Of a DNA stretch of 64,000 nucleotides, positions 14,876 to 24,134 are shown piece after piece (position 1 is the first letter of the stretch; each line of letters opens with the position of its first letter). The translations under genes were made by a program, and so were the position numbers. Below the pieces are notes generated by a model. The model worked only from the letters and a program-made list of their open reading frames with translations. It was not told the DNA's origin and ran no database searches. Origin of the DNA: CAZJWC01 sp964550125 (GTDB lineage: Bacteria; Bacillota; Clostridia; Christensenellales; Borkfalkiaceae); contig CAZJWC010000003.1 in the NCBI GenBank assembly GCA_964550125.1, forward strand, positions 97,935 to 161,934, in the 5' to 3' direction.

Positions 14876-17638
14876 ATGAGCGAACAAAAAAACAGCAAAA
14901 GTAGTACTCCTAAACAAAACGACACCACAAAAAAAGTGAAAACGGTTACGCAAAAAAGTACTGCCCAAACCAAGCCGAACAAAACAACAACCACAACAAA
15001 AAAGAGTGGTGCTACGGCTAAAAAAACTTCTACCAAGAAAGAGGTGGAAGAAGAAAAATCAATCCTTGATGAAGACTACGAGGAGAAAAACTTTCTTCAA
15101 AAAATTTGGTCAAAAATTTATAAAAAGAAGGAAGAAGAAAAAGTTATTGAACGTTTCAATCCATCAATTAGTTATGGCTTGAATAGTGAGCAAATAAGAC
15201 AGCGTGAAAGAGAAGGCTACGTAAACAATACTGAAAAGAAATATTCTAAATCATACGCAAGTATTTTTTTAGAAAATCTATTAACCTTTTTTAATTTATT
15301 GTGTATCCTTTGTGCCATATTCTTAATTATTGCAAAAGCCCCTGTAACACAACTATTTTTTGTTATCATTTTTGCAATAAATATTTTTATCGGTATTGTT
15401 CAAGAGATAAAAGCAAAGCACAAAATTGACAAACTTTCACTTTTAACATCACCTAACGCTAAAGTAGTTAGAAATGGTGAAGAAAAGGAAATTGAAATTT
15501 CAAAAATTGTACTTGACGATATAATTATTTTAAAGACGGGACAACAAATACCCGTTGACTGTATTGTAAAAGAAGGGTATATTGAGGTAAACGAATCACT
15601 ACTTACAGGCGAGGCAGTTCCAATCAAAAAGGAAGCAGGGGAAAAATTGCTTGCAGGTAGTTTTATATCAAGTGGTACTTGTAAAGTTATTGCTGAAAAA
15701 GTTGGTAAACATACATATTTACAATCCCTTTCTGCTAGGGCAAGTAGATATAAAAAGCCCAAGTCTGAACTATTAAATGCTACAAGAAGTATAATTAGAG
15801 TTGTTGGCGTTCTAATACCTTTAATTTGTTTAGGTATGGCATTTATCAACTGGAATAATTATGTACCTCAAGAAGGCATAACTCAAATGCAATACACTAT
15901 ACAGAGAACTGCTTCTGTTGCAATAGGTATGATTCCTGCAGGTATGATGTTGCTTACAAGTTTGGCTTTGGCTGCGGGTGTAATTAAACTAACTAGATAC
16001 AACACTTTGGTACAAGACTTATACTCCCTTGAAATGCTTGCAAGAGTAAACGTTTTATGTCTTGATAAGACAGGCACTATTACTGACGGCAGGATGGAAG
16101 TAACTGGGTTTATTCCACTAGAAGACACAAAGGAAACAGAAATTAAAAAAGTAGTTCCTCTAATTTTAGGAACTATAAACGATAATAACCAAACTTCAAT
16201 AGCACTTTTTAATTACTTTGGTATGTCCTCCCAACAAAATGCTACAAAAATAGTTCCCTTCTCCTCAAAGAGAAAATACTCGGCTGTAACCTTCCCCAAT
16301 CGTGGAACTTACGCACTAGGTGCACCTGAATTTGTAATGCCTAATATGTCGAAAGAAATTTTTGACGAAGTTGATAAATATGCTTCGCAAGGTTTGAGAG
16401 TTCTTTTGATTGCACATAGTGAAAAGGAAATTATAGGTGAGGATAAACTTCCTAATGATATGAAGCCTAAATGTTTGATAACTTTAGTTGACAATATTAG
16501 AGAGGATGCTATCGAAACTATTAACTGGTTTAAAGAAAATGACGTTGATATAAAAATAATTTCAGGTGATAACCCCATAACCGTAGCAGAAGTTGCAAGG
16601 CGAGTTGGTGTTAGAAATGCTGATAAGTTTATTTCGCTTGAAGGCTTAAATGAAAAAGAAGTAATAAATATTGCAAACAAATACACCGTTTTTGGTCGTG
16701 TTACACCCGAACAAAAGGCAATACTTGTTAAATCAATAAAGAGTGCAGGAAACACTGTTGCAATGACGGGTGATGGTGTAAACGACATACTTGCACTTAA
16801 AGAGGCTGACTGTGCAATATCAGTTGCTTCAGGTAGTGAGGCGGCAAGAAATGTAAGTAACCTTGTACTTATGGATGACAATTTTAACTCAATGCCCATG
16901 GTAGTAAATGAGGGTAGACGAGTAATCAATAATGTTAAAAAATCTTCAGCATTATTCTTGATGAAAACAATTTTCGTTGCTTTACTCTCTTTATCAAGCA
17001 TTATCTTGCAAAAGAGTTATCCTTTTACAACAGACAATATGTTGATGCTAGAATTTTTTATAATAGGTATACCTTCCTTCTTCCTATCGTTACAACCTAA
17101 CAATGATAGAGTATCGGGCAATTTCCTAGGGTATGTCCTCACGAGAGCAATCCCTGGTGCGTTAATTTTGCTATTTGGTATAGTTATAATTGAACTTGGA
17201 GCAGTCATTTCTCCTGACTTATTTTTACCCTATAAAAATCAAATGAATTTATTGGTATTCTCTTTCTGTGGACTTGTAATGCTATACAGATTCTGTCAGC
17301 CTGTCAACATTTCAAGAGTTATACTTTTAGTTGCATCAATACTTTTATGTGTAGGCACAGTTATTGCACAAGAATTTTTAAAGAATACTGACCTCGACCT
17401 TCTAGTAAAGCATGGTACTTGGGTAAGTTTACCTTGGTCTCATTATTGGTTCTTATTATGTATTATTCAAACTGCTATTCCTCTTTCAAAGTGGCTGATT
17501 ATGGGTATTGAAAAAATCGGCAACGAGATTATGAAACGTAGACAAATTGAAATACTTACCAAAAAAGAAAAAAACGAAGAAAGCACTTCAACTGAAAATA
17601 TTGAAGTTACTACTGAAACAACACATAATAATAGTTAA
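14876..17638 (+). CDS. CtpE-like cation-translocating P-type ATPase
   Basis: The 920-residue P-type ATPase has the phosphorylation site D397 in CLDKTGTIT, the actuator loop LLTGEAVP, and the hinge motif TGDGVNDILALK with D633 and D637. Ten membrane helices can be recognised. Its overall pattern (FAINIFIGIVQEIKAKHKID, EFFIIGIPSFFLSLQPN) resembles the CtpE subfamily, linked to calcium transport in mycobacteria. Helix 4 reads IPAGM (P354-M357) rather than PEGL, so the usual carboxylate ion ligand is missing at that place. The first 60 residues are a Lys/Thr/Ser-rich disordered extension before FNPSISYGLNSEQI. The gene is monocistronic; its ion is not certain. Confidence 0.85.
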   Translation: MSEQKNSKSSTPKQNDTTKKVKTVTQKSTAQTKPNKTTTTTKKSGATAKKTSTKKEVEEEKSILDEDYEEKNFLQKIWSKIYKKKEEEKVIERFNPSISYGLNSEQIRQREREGYVNNTEKKYSKSYASIFLENLLTFFNLLCILCAIFLIIAKAPVTQLFFVIIFAINIFIGIVQEIKAKHKIDKLSLLTSPNAKVVRNGEEKEIEISKIVLDDIIILKTGQQIPVDCIVKEGYIEVNESLLTGEAVPIKKEAGEKLLAGSFISSGTCKVIAEKVGKHTYLQSLSARASRYKKPKSELLNATRSIIRVVGVLIPLICLGMAFINWNNYVPQEGITQMQYTIQRTASVAIGMIPAGMMLLTSLALAAGVIKLTRYNTLVQDLYSLEMLARVNVLCLDKTGTITDGRMEVTGFIPLEDTKETEIKKVVPLILGTINDNNQTSIALFNYFGMSSQQNATKIVPFSSKRKYSAVTFPNRGTYALGAPEFVMPNMSKEIFDEVDKYASQGLRVLLIAHSEKEIIGEDKLPNDMKPKCLITLVDNIREDAIETINWFKENDVDIKIISGDNPITVAEVARRVGVRNADKFISLEGLNEKEVINIANKYTVFGRVTPEQKAILVKSIKSAGNTVAMTGDGVNDILALKEADCAISVASGSEAARNVSNLVLMDDNFNSMPMVVNEGRRVINNVKKSSALFLMKTIFVALLSLSSIILQKSYPFTTDNMLMLEFFIIGIPSFFLSLQPNNDRVSGNFLGYVLTRAIPGALILLFGIVIIELGAVISPDLFLPYKNQMNLLVFSFCGLVMLYRFCQPVNISRVILLVASILLCVGTVIAQEFLKNTDLDLLVKHGTWVSLPWSHYWFLLCIIQTAIPLSKWLIMGIEKIGNEIMKRRQIEILTKKEKNEESTSTENIEVTTETTHNNS

Positions 17639-17642
17639 AAAT

Positions 17643-17671
17643 AAAGGGTTTGGCTATGCCAAACCCTTTTA
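17643..17671. terminator. Bidirectional terminator
   Basis: AAAGGGTTTGGC (17643-17654) / GCCAAACCCTTT (17658-17669), between the convergent ATPase gene and the 55-residue Cys-rich gene. Confidence 0.85.
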
Positions 17672-17680
17672 TTACTGTCC

Positions 17681-17848
17681 TCAAGAATTACAACTATTGC
17701 ATCTACTACAACTGTTGCAACCACAACATCTACCACATCTTTGACAAGATGTACTATTTTCAACTGAATTTGCAATTTGACTTAAAACACCGTTACAAGC
17801 ACAGTTACAAGAATTACAATTATTATTACAGTTACTACAACAAGCCAT
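17681..17848 (-). CDS. Cys-rich 55-residue protein, possible spore-coat or metal-binding peptide
   Basis: Start at the ATG at 17848, preceded by AGAGG seven bases upstream; the product begins MACCSNCNNNCNSCNCACNG and contains 15 cysteines and many Asn/Ser in 55 residues. Cysteines form two clusters (residues 3-18 and 35-53) separated by a cysteine-free helix-like linker (VLSQIANSVENSTS). No family is recognised. The composition would fit a cross-linked spore-coat protein or a metallothionein-like peptide. An AC-N17-CATATTAT element upstream matches the layout before spoVFA, which favours late-sporulation expression, but this is inference. Confidence 0.65.
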   Translation of the reverse strand: MACCSNCNNNCNSCNCACNGVLSQIANSVENSTSCQRCGRCCGCNSCSRCNSCNS

Positions 17849-17894
17849 TTCAATACCTCTTTGGTTTTTGTGATTTACTTCACACAATACATAA

Positions 17895-17917
17895 TATGCC
17901 TACATATAAAAAAGAGT
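17895..17917 (-). promoter_or_regulatory. Possible sigma-K/sigma-E-type promoter of the 55-residue Cys-rich gene
   Basis: Minus strand AC (17917-17916), 17 bp, CATATTATGTA starting at 17898. The AC lies inside the hairpin arm of the neighbouring terminator, so it may be coincidental. Confidence 0.3.
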
Positions 17918-17938
17918 GATAAAAATCACTCTTTTTCT
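17908..17938 (-). terminator. Terminator after the rubrerythrin gene
   Basis: AAAGAGTGAT (17911-17920) / ATCACTCTTT (17925-17934), A and T runs on both sides. Confidence 0.75.
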
Positions 17939-18474
17939 TATTTAAAATATCTATCTAGCATACCCTTGAACGCTCTACCATGCCTTGCTTCATCTTTAGC
18001 CATTTCGTGAACGGTATCGTGGATTGCATCATAGCCAAGTTCCTTTGCCCTTTTTGCAAGTTTAAGTTTACCTTCACAAGCACCCGACTCTGCCTCAACA
18101 CGCATTGTTAAATTCTTTTTTGTTGAATCTGTAACTACATCTCCTAAAAGTTCAGCAAATTTTGCAGCGTGTTCAGCTTCCTCAAAAGCAGCCTTTTCCC
18201 AGTACAAACCAATTTCAGGGTAACCTTCCCTAAAAGCAACCCTACTCATAGCAAGATACATACCAACCTCACTACACTCGCCGTTAAAATTCATTTTCAA
18301 GCCCTCAACAACTTGTGCATCAAGTCCTTTTGCTACTCCAACCTTATGGTCATCAGCCCAAGCAATTTCATTTGAGTTTTCAGCGATGGGTTCAAACTTT
18401 GTTGCCTTACATACGGGACAAACGCCAACACTTTCATCGACTATTGCACCACATACAACACATCTTTTTTTCAT
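17938..18474 (-). CDS. rbr: Reverse rubrerythrin (N-terminal rubredoxin-like domain)
   Basis: The 178-residue protein starts with a rubredoxin-like iron site, C5-x2-C8 and C19-x2-C22 (CVVCG and CPVCK), followed by a four-helix ferritin-like di-iron domain with [32 protein letters not shown] and [13 protein letters not shown]. The domain order is the reverse of classical rubrerythrin, as in the clostridial revRbr proteins that reduce hydrogen peroxide and oxygen with NADH-linked electron donors. GGAGG precedes the ATG. It lies 17 bp after argS on the same strand, so the two may be co-transcribed. This indicates an anaerobe that copes with oxygen exposure. Confidence 0.92.
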   Translation of the reverse strand: MKKRCVVCGAIVDESVGVCPVCKATKFEPIAENSNEIAWADDHKVGVAKGLDAQVVEGLKMNFNGECSEVGMYLAMSRVAFREGYPEIGLYWEKAAFEEAEHAAKFAELLGDVVTDSTKKNLTMRVEAESGACEGKLKLAKRAKELGYDAIHDTVHEMAKDEARHGRAFKGMLDRYFK

Positions 18475-18491
18475 CTTAATTCCTCCTTTAT

Positions 18492-20177
18492 TTACATTTT
18501 TTCAGGAACACCAATTCCTAAAAGTTTTAAAGCATTTTTTAAAGTTTGCAAAGTACACTTTGTTAAAGCAAGTCTAAAATACTTGCTATCTTCAGGAGCG
18601 TTCAAAATTTTACAATCGAAGTAGAATTTGTTGAACTTTTGAGCCAAATCAACAGCATAACGGGTAATATAACAAGGCTCATAGTTATTTAACGCTTGTT
18701 TTAAAGTATCCCCAAAAGATGATAGTGTCTTGCAAAGGTCATACTCTTGTTCACATATTTCTGCAGGAATTGTATATTCTTTTTCTTCATTAACTCTTGC
18801 CAAAACGCTATTTGCTCTTGCACAAGTATATTGAACATACGCTCCTGTTTCTCCCTCAAAGTTTAAAACTTTATCATAAGAAAAAGTAATATCCTTAATT
18901 TTATTATTATACAAAGCACCAAAAATTACAGCACCAACACCAACTTGTTTTGCAACTTCTTCTTTATTTTCCAAACTAGGATTTTTCTCGTTAATGATGT
19001 TATACGCTTTTTCGATACATTTATTTATTACGTCTTCAAGGAATACCACATTACCCTTTCTTGTTGACATTGAACCTTCTTCTAAAGATACCATACCATA
19101 AGCAACGTGCACTAAATCTTTTGCCCAGTCCTTTCCCATCAACTCAAGAACTTTAAAAAATTGCTTGAAATGAAGATTTTGTTGATATGCAACAACATAC
19201 AAACACTTATAAAAATCATAAGTGTTTTTACGATAACAAGCCGTTGCTAAATCTCGTGTAGCATACAAAGATGCTCCGTCCGAACGCAAAATCAAACAGG
19301 GAGGCATATTATATTCTTCTAGGTCAACAATTTGTGCGCCCTCACTTTCTTTTAACAAGTTTTTTTCTCGCAACTCATCAATTATAGGTTGCATTTTGTT
19401 TGAATAGAAGCGCTCGCCTGCATATGAATCAAAACTAATATCAAGCAAGTCATAGACACGCATAACGTCCTTTAAAGTCATCTCCTTGAACCACTCGTAA
19501 AGTTCGTTACACTCCTTATCTCCTTCCTCTATCTTCAATGAATAGGCTCTTGCTTCATCTTCATACTCAGGATGTTGTTCAACTTCCTTATGAAAACGCA
19601 CATAAAGTTCGTTCAAAGCACGAACGCCACCTTTGTTAATTTCTTCTCTATTGCCCCATCTTTTAAAGGCAGAAATCAACTTACCGAATTGCGTACCATA
19701 ATCTCCTAAATGGTTGATACCCACTGCATTATAGCCTAAAAATTTATGCAGACGATATAAAGCACCACCTAGAACAGTTGTTGATAAATGTCCTATATGA
19801 AAAGGTTTTGCAATATTCACAGATGAATAATCAAGACATACCGTTTTACCTTCGCCCTCGTTAGACGAACCGTATTTGTCCCCCTCAAGTAAAATTTGCT
19901 TTAATACTTCTCCTGCGAAAAATCTTCTATTTATCTTAAAATTCAAGTAACCGTTTACTGCCGATACCTCATTGATAACATCATCAGTTTGGTAAGAATT
20001 TTTCAACTCCTCGGCGATTGCCACGGGGGATTTTCTCATAGTTTTTGCAAATTTAAAACAAGGCAAAGCATAATCGCCCATATCGTTATTAGGAGGCAAT
20101 ACTATCAAGTCGTATATTTCATCGCTTGATACACCTTCAATCGTTAAGTTTTGACTAATCTTCTTCTTAAAATCCAT
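18492..20177 (-). CDS. argS: Arginyl-tRNA synthetase
   Basis: A 561-residue class I synthetase. The HIGH signature is [10 protein letters not shown], the KMSKS-like loop is [10 protein letters not shown], and the C-terminal anticodon-binding DALR domain begins around residue 440 ([15 protein letters not shown]). An N-terminal Add-1-type domain (residues 1-90) is present. I use the ATG at 20177; a TTG two codons upstream is less likely. It has its own promoter and is followed by rbr. No T-box leader was recognised upstream. Confidence 0.95.
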   Translation of the reverse strand: MDFKKKISQNLTIEGVSSDEIYDLIVLPPNNDMGDYALPCFKFAKTMRKSPVAIAEELKNSYQTDDVINEVSAVNGYLNFKINRRFFAGEVLKQILLEGDKYGSSNEGEGKTVCLDYSSVNIAKPFHIGHLSTTVLGGALYRLHKFLGYNAVGINHLGDYGTQFGKLISAFKRWGNREEINKGGVRALNELYVRFHKEVEQHPEYEDEARAYSLKIEEGDKECNELYEWFKEMTLKDVMRVYDLLDISFDSYAGERFYSNKMQPIIDELREKNLLKESEGAQIVDLEEYNMPPCLILRSDGASLYATRDLATACYRKNTYDFYKCLYVVAYQQNLHFKQFFKVLELMGKDWAKDLVHVAYGMVSLEEGSMSTRKGNVVFLEDVINKCIEKAYNIINEKNPSLENKEEVAKQVGVGAVIFGALYNNKIKDITFSYDKVLNFEGETGAYVQYTCARANSVLARVNEEKEYTIPAEICEQEYDLCKTLSSFGDTLKQALNNYEPCYITRYAVDLAQKFNKFYFDCKILNAPEDSKYFRLALTKCTLQTLKNALKLLGIGVPEKM

Positions 20178-20207
20178 AACCAACCTACTTATAAATTTAA
20201 TAGCACC

Positions 20208-20236
20208 ATATTACCACAATTTTGAAAACATAGCAA
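20208..20236 (-). promoter_or_regulatory. Putative sigma-A promoter of argS
   Basis: Minus strand TTGCTA (20236-20231), 17-bp spacer, TAATAT (20213-20208). Confidence 0.55.
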
Positions 20237-20265
20237 ATTTTTTAAGCAATTTGGTGGTATTTATT

Positions 20266-20293
20266 TTGATTATTTCATCTTTTAGTATATAAT
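20266..20293 (+). promoter_or_regulatory. Putative sigma-A promoter of ychF
   Basis: TTGATT (20266-20271), 16-bp spacer, TATAAT (20288-20293). Confidence 0.45.
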
Positions 20294-20334
20294 TATAATT
20301 GAAAACAAAATATTATAAAAAAAGGACAAAAAAT

Positions 20335-21432
20335 ATGAAACTTGGTGTTGTAGGATTACCTAATGTTGGTAAGTCAACTTTATTTAACGCAATAACTAAA
20401 GCAGGGGCAGAGGCAGCAAACTATCCATTTTGCACTATTGAACCTAATGTTGGCGTAGTAGCCGTTCCTGATGAAAGATTAGATAAACTAGCAAACTTAT
20501 ACCACTCTCAAAAAATCACTCCTGCCGTAATAGAATTTGTTGACATAGCAGGTTTAGTTAAAGGAGCATCAAAAGGCGAGGGTTTAGGAAATAAATTTTT
20601 ATCTCACATTAGAGAGGTTGATGCTATTATACATGTTGTTCGTTGTTTTGATGACGCAAATATTACTCATGTAGAAAATTCAATAGACCCAATAAGAGAT
20701 ATTACAACAATCAATTTGGAACTAATTTTAGCAGACCTTGATGCAGTTCAAAAAAGGCTTGACAGAGTTAAGACCTCTGCAAAGGGTGGGGATAAAAAGT
20801 ACCTTGAAGAAGCCAACTTTTTAAAAAAATTGTACGATTATTTGTCTAGCGAAAAACCTGCAAGACTTATGGAAGTTGACGACAGCGAGCAAGAGTTTAT
20901 GAAAAATCTATTCTTGCTTACCTCAAAGCCTGTTATTTACGCTTGCAATATTTGTGAAAACGATATGGGCAAAAATGAGGAAGATTTAAAGTATGTTCAA
21001 ATCGTAAAAGAATTTGCTTTAAAAGAAAATAGTGAAACACTTGTTATTTGTGCAAAAACTGAAGAAGAACTTTCAGAGTTATCTCCTGAAGATGCACAGA
21101 TGTTTTTAGAAGATTTAGGTTGCAGTGAAAGTGGGCTAAATAGACTTATTAAAAAATCTTATTCATTACTTGGTTTAATGAGTTATCTAACTGCTGGCGA
21201 AAAAGAAACTCGTGCGTGGACTATTCCCATTGGTACAAAAGCACCTCAAGCTGCAGGTAAAATCCATACAGACTTTGAAAAAGGCTTTATAAGGGCAGAA
21301 GTTGTGAACTGGGAAACCTTACTTGAGTGTGGCAGTTATACGGCAGCAAAAGAAAAAGGTAAAGTTAGAAGCGAAGGTAAAGAATACGTTTTTCAAGACG
21401 GAGATGTAGTTTTATTTAGATTTAATGTTTAA
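20335..21432 (+). CDS. ychF: Redox-regulated ATPase YchF (OLA1 family)
   Basis: The 365-residue protein is an Obg-related P-loop NTPase that prefers ATP and binds ribosomes. Landmarks are the P-loop GLPNVGKSTLFN, the G3 region FVDIAGLVKGASKGEGLGN, the IHVVRCFDD segment and a C-terminal TGS domain from about residue 280 (YLTAGEKETRAWTIPIGTKA). I start at the ATG at 20335, with AGGA 8 nt upstream; this gives the family-typical MKLGVVGLPNVGKS beginning. Role in translation or oxidative stress is known only in outline for the family. Confidence 0.95.
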   Translation: MKLGVVGLPNVGKSTLFNAITKAGAEAANYPFCTIEPNVGVVAVPDERLDKLANLYHSQKITPAVIEFVDIAGLVKGASKGEGLGNKFLSHIREVDAIIHVVRCFDDANITHVENSIDPIRDITTINLELILADLDAVQKRLDRVKTSAKGGDKKYLEEANFLKKLYDYLSSEKPARLMEVDDSEQEFMKNLFLLTSKPVIYACNICENDMGKNEEDLKYVQIVKEFALKENSETLVICAKTEEELSELSPEDAQMFLEDLGCSESGLNRLIKKSYSLLGLMSYLTAGEKETRAWTIPIGTKAPQAAGKIHTDFEKGFIRAEVVNWETLLECGSYTAAKEKGKVRSEGKEYVFQDGDVVLFRFNV

Positions 21433-21438
21433 AGATTA

Positions 21439-21468
21439 AAAGGTTTAGATTTTATCTAAACCTTTTTT
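21439..21468 (+). terminator. Terminator after ychF
   Basis: AAAGGTTTAGAT (21439-21450) / ATCTAAACCTTT (21454-21465), then a T run. Confidence 0.85.
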
Positions 21469-21474
21469 ATATTA

Positions 21475-21503
21475 AAAAAAGCACTTATAAAAGTGCTTTT
21501 TTG
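21475..21503 (-). terminator. Terminator after pnp
   Basis: AAAAGCACTT (21477-21486) / AAGTGCTTTT (21491-21500), T run on either strand. Confidence 0.75.
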
Positions 21504-21505
21504 TA

Positions 21506-23608
21506 TTAGTTATTTTCCATTTTTTCCAAAAGTTTTAAGTCAATACCTTTGTCGCCTATCTTGATGATTTCAACCTTTACAATATCACCGATTTGTAAAA
21601 CTTCTTCAACAGACTCGATTCTCTTTTCACTCATCTTTGAAATATGAATCATACCATCTTTACCAGGAGCCAACTCAACGAAAGCACCTACTTTAGGTAA
21701 AATTCTAACTACTGAACCGATAAACATATCACCAACTTCGGGGTCCCTTGCGATTGACATAATGATTGCTTTTGCTCTTTCAGCATTTCCTTCAGTATCG
21801 TTATAAGATGCGATATTTACTACGCCGTCATCAGTAATGTCAATTTTAACTCCTGTTTCTTCAATAATTTTATTGATAACTTTACCACCTGAACCGATAA
21901 CTTCTCTAATCTTATCAGGGTTGATTTCAAATGAGATAATCTTGGGAGCGTATTTTGAAAGTTCCTTATTAGGTTCGGGGATTACAGAAAGCATCTTATT
22001 TAAAATAAAGTGTCTGCCTTCATTTGCTTGAGATATTGCTTTTCTTAAAATCGCCTCATCAATACCTTTAATCTTAATGTCCATTTGAATTGCAGTGATA
22101 CCATTTGCTGTGCCTGCAACCTTAAAGTCCATATCACCAAGGAAGTCTTCCAATCCTTGAATATCCGAAAGAATAGCAACATTATCAGAGTTTGTATCTT
22201 TGATAAGTCCCATAGCGATACCTGCAACAGGAGCTTTAATAGGAACACCTGCATCCATAAGCGCCAAAGTTGAGCCACAAACTGACGCTTGTGAAGTTGA
22301 ACCATTTGATGACATAACTTCGGATACCATCCTTAAGCAGTAAGGGAATTCACTTTCACTAGGAATAACAGGCTCTAACGCTCTTTCAGCCAAAGCACCA
22401 TGTCCAATTTCTCTTCTTCCGGGACTCTTTAAACCTTTTGCTTCTCCTGTTGAATATGCAGGGAAGTTATATTGATGCATATAACGCTTTGAAACTTCTT
22501 CATCAAGTCCGTCTAGTTTTTGAACTTCCGAAAGCATACCTAAAGTACAAGTTGTTAAAACTTGAGTTTGTCCACGAGTGAATACACCTGTTCCGTGAAC
22601 TCTGGGAAGTACACCGTGTTCACACCATATAGGTCTAATTTCAGTTAGGCTTCTGCCGTCAGGACGAACGCCCTTTTCCAAAATCTTTGCTCTGACCTTT
22701 TCCTTAGTTATATAGTACAAACTATCCTTAATTTCTCTTTGTTTGTCGGGATAGATTTCAGCAAAATGTTCAAGCACATCTTTTTCAACTTCATTTTGGT
22801 TGATTTCTCTTTGTTGACGATTAAATTCATCAAGTGCTTTGTCTAATTTTTCAGATGCGTAATTTCTTACATCGTTATCTAAATCCTCAGGGATATGATA
22901 TAAATCCATCTCTCTCTTGGGTTTGCCGATTTCTTTTTGAATATTTTCAATAAAAGCACATTGTCTCTTAATCTCCTCATGTCCAAATAGGATTGCTCCA
23001 ACCATTTCATCATCAGAGATTTCTTTTGAGCCTGCTTCTACCATCATAATGGCGTCTTTTGTACCAGACAAGTTTAAAGCAAGAGTACTTTTGCTTCTTT
23101 GCTCAATATCGGGATTGATAACATATTTGCCATCAACGATACCAACAACAACCGAACCAGTAGGACCTGCCCAAGGAATATCCGAAATTGAAAGGGCGAT
23201 TGAACTACCTATCATTGCCAAAGGTTCAGGTGCGATATTAGGGTCTACTGAAAGTGCAGTAGCGATAACTACTACATCATTATAAAGTCCTTTAGGGAAT
23301 AAAGGTCTAATAGGTCTATCAATAAGTCTTGATGTCAAAATTGCCTTATCACTTGCTCTACCTTCACGTTTTTTGAAACCACCGGGAATTTTACCAACAG
23401 AGTACATTTTTTCTTCATAGTCTACTGACAAGGGGAAGAAATCCATACCATCTCTAGGTTCAGCAGACATAGTTACATTTACCATAACTACCGTATCACC
23501 ACAACGAACAACGCAAGCACCGTTTGTTTGCTCTGCATATTTGCCAGTTTCAATGATTACTTTTCTGCCAGCAATTTCAGTTTCAAAAGTTCTAAATTTT
23601 TCTAACAT
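21506..23608 (-). CDS. pnp: Polyribonucleotide nucleotidyltransferase (PNPase)
   Basis: The 700-residue phosphorolytic 3'-5' exoribonuclease contains two RNase PH domains (about residues 1-215 and 310-540) flanking an all-helical linker, then a KH domain (GSGGKVINKIIEETG) and an S1 domain (GAFVELAPGKDGMIHISKM). Catalytic-site landmarks such as FTRGQTQVLT and GHGALAERAL are intact. Length matches the family. It lies downstream of rpsO on the same strand, the arrangement found in many bacteria, with a terminator hairpin in between. Confidence 0.97.
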   Translation of the reverse strand: MLEKFRTFETEIAGRKVIIETGKYAEQTNGACVVRCGDTVVMVNVTMSAEPRDGMDFFPLSVDYEEKMYSVGKIPGGFKKREGRASDKAILTSRLIDRPIRPLFPKGLYNDVVVIATALSVDPNIAPEPLAMIGSSIALSISDIPWAGPTGSVVVGIVDGKYVINPDIEQRSKSTLALNLSGTKDAIMMVEAGSKEISDDEMVGAILFGHEEIKRQCAFIENIQKEIGKPKREMDLYHIPEDLDNDVRNYASEKLDKALDEFNRQQREINQNEVEKDVLEHFAEIYPDKQREIKDSLYYITKEKVRAKILEKGVRPDGRSLTEIRPIWCEHGVLPRVHGTGVFTRGQTQVLTTCTLGMLSEVQKLDGLDEEVSKRYMHQYNFPAYSTGEAKGLKSPGRREIGHGALAERALEPVIPSESEFPYCLRMVSEVMSSNGSTSQASVCGSTLALMDAGVPIKAPVAGIAMGLIKDTNSDNVAILSDIQGLEDFLGDMDFKVAGTANGITAIQMDIKIKGIDEAILRKAISQANEGRHFILNKMLSVIPEPNKELSKYAPKIISFEINPDKIREVIGSGGKVINKIIEETGVKIDITDDGVVNIASYNDTEGNAERAKAIIMSIARDPEVGDMFIGSVVRILPKVGAFVELAPGKDGMIHISKMSEKRIESVEEVLQIGDIVKVEIIKIGDKGIDLKLLEKMENN

Positions 23609-23710
23609 AATCTAACTCCTTACTACTATTTGTGCTAATGTAGACTGTTATCCACTACAAATACGCATACGACTTACTTATCAAAAGCGTCCGTATTGCA
23701 AGCACTTATA

Positions 23711-23742
23711 AAAAAAAGGGTGTGATAATCCACCCTTTTAAT
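23711..23742 (-). terminator. Terminator between rpsO and pnp
   Basis: AAAAGGGTG (23714-23722) / CACCCTTTT (23731-23739); minus strand continues with a T run. pnp has no evident promoter after it, so some read-through is expected. Confidence 0.7.
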
Positions 23743-23750
23743 TTTTTTTA

Positions 23751-24014
23751 TTATTTTCTTAAATCAAGACGTGCAATTAAATCTCTATATTTTTCAATAT
23801 CCTTGCTCTTGATATAATCTAATAAGCCCCTTCTTTGACCTACCATTTTTAACAAACCTCTTCTTGAGTGGTTGTCGTGAGGGTTAGCCTTTAAGTGCTC
23901 ATTTAAGTGATTGATTCTTTCAGTCAACAATGCAACTTGAACTTCTGAAGAACCTGTATCGTTCTCACTTGTTTTAAAATTTGAAATAATTTCTTGCTTT
24001 TTAGCCTTATCCAT
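23751..24014 (-). CDS. rpsO: 30S ribosomal protein S15
   Basis: The 87-residue protein is S15, a primary binder of the 16S rRNA central domain. The family pattern is clear: [43 protein letters not shown] and [12 protein letters not shown]. The start is the ATG at 24014 with GGAGG 10 nt upstream; an upstream in-frame extension is not coding. A promoter sits at 24100-24128 and leaves a leader of roughly 80 nt, the place where S15 represses its own translation in other bacteria, though I did not model a structure. Confidence 0.97.
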   Translation of the reverse strand: MDKAKKQEIISNFKTSENDTGSSEVQVALLTERINHLNEHLKANPHDNHSRRGLLKMVGQRRGLLDYIKSKDIEKYRDLIARLDLRK

Positions 24015-24099
24015 TTTTATTTTACCTCCATTGGACATATTACACGATTGCCAAAGCGAAACGAGGAGACCGTATACCCTTGACATCGTTTACCAAAAC

Positions 24100-24128
24100 A
24101 TTTTAACACATATAATACGCTTTGTAAA
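24100..24128 (-). promoter_or_regulatory. Putative sigma-A promoter of rpsO
   Basis: Minus strand TTTACA (24128-24123), 17-bp spacer, TAAAAT (24105-24100), immediately after the hemZ stop codon. Confidence 0.6.
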
Positions 24129-24134
24129 CTAAAT

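Noticed and set aside
14845..15036. 63-codon valine/phenylalanine-rich frame on the minus strand
   Set aside because: It is the complement of the Lys/Thr-rich N-terminus of the P-type ATPase and reflects base composition only.
15400..17001. Long frames on the minus strand (149 and 230 codons)
   Set aside because: They lie within the P-type ATPase gene, which has clear motifs on the plus strand; the minus frames are Ser/Ile-rich shadows.
20211..20260. Imperfect inverted repeat TACCAC..GTGGTA between argS and ychF
   Set aside because: Arms match only partly, and one arm overlaps the argS -10 region; no terminator or riboswitch pattern.
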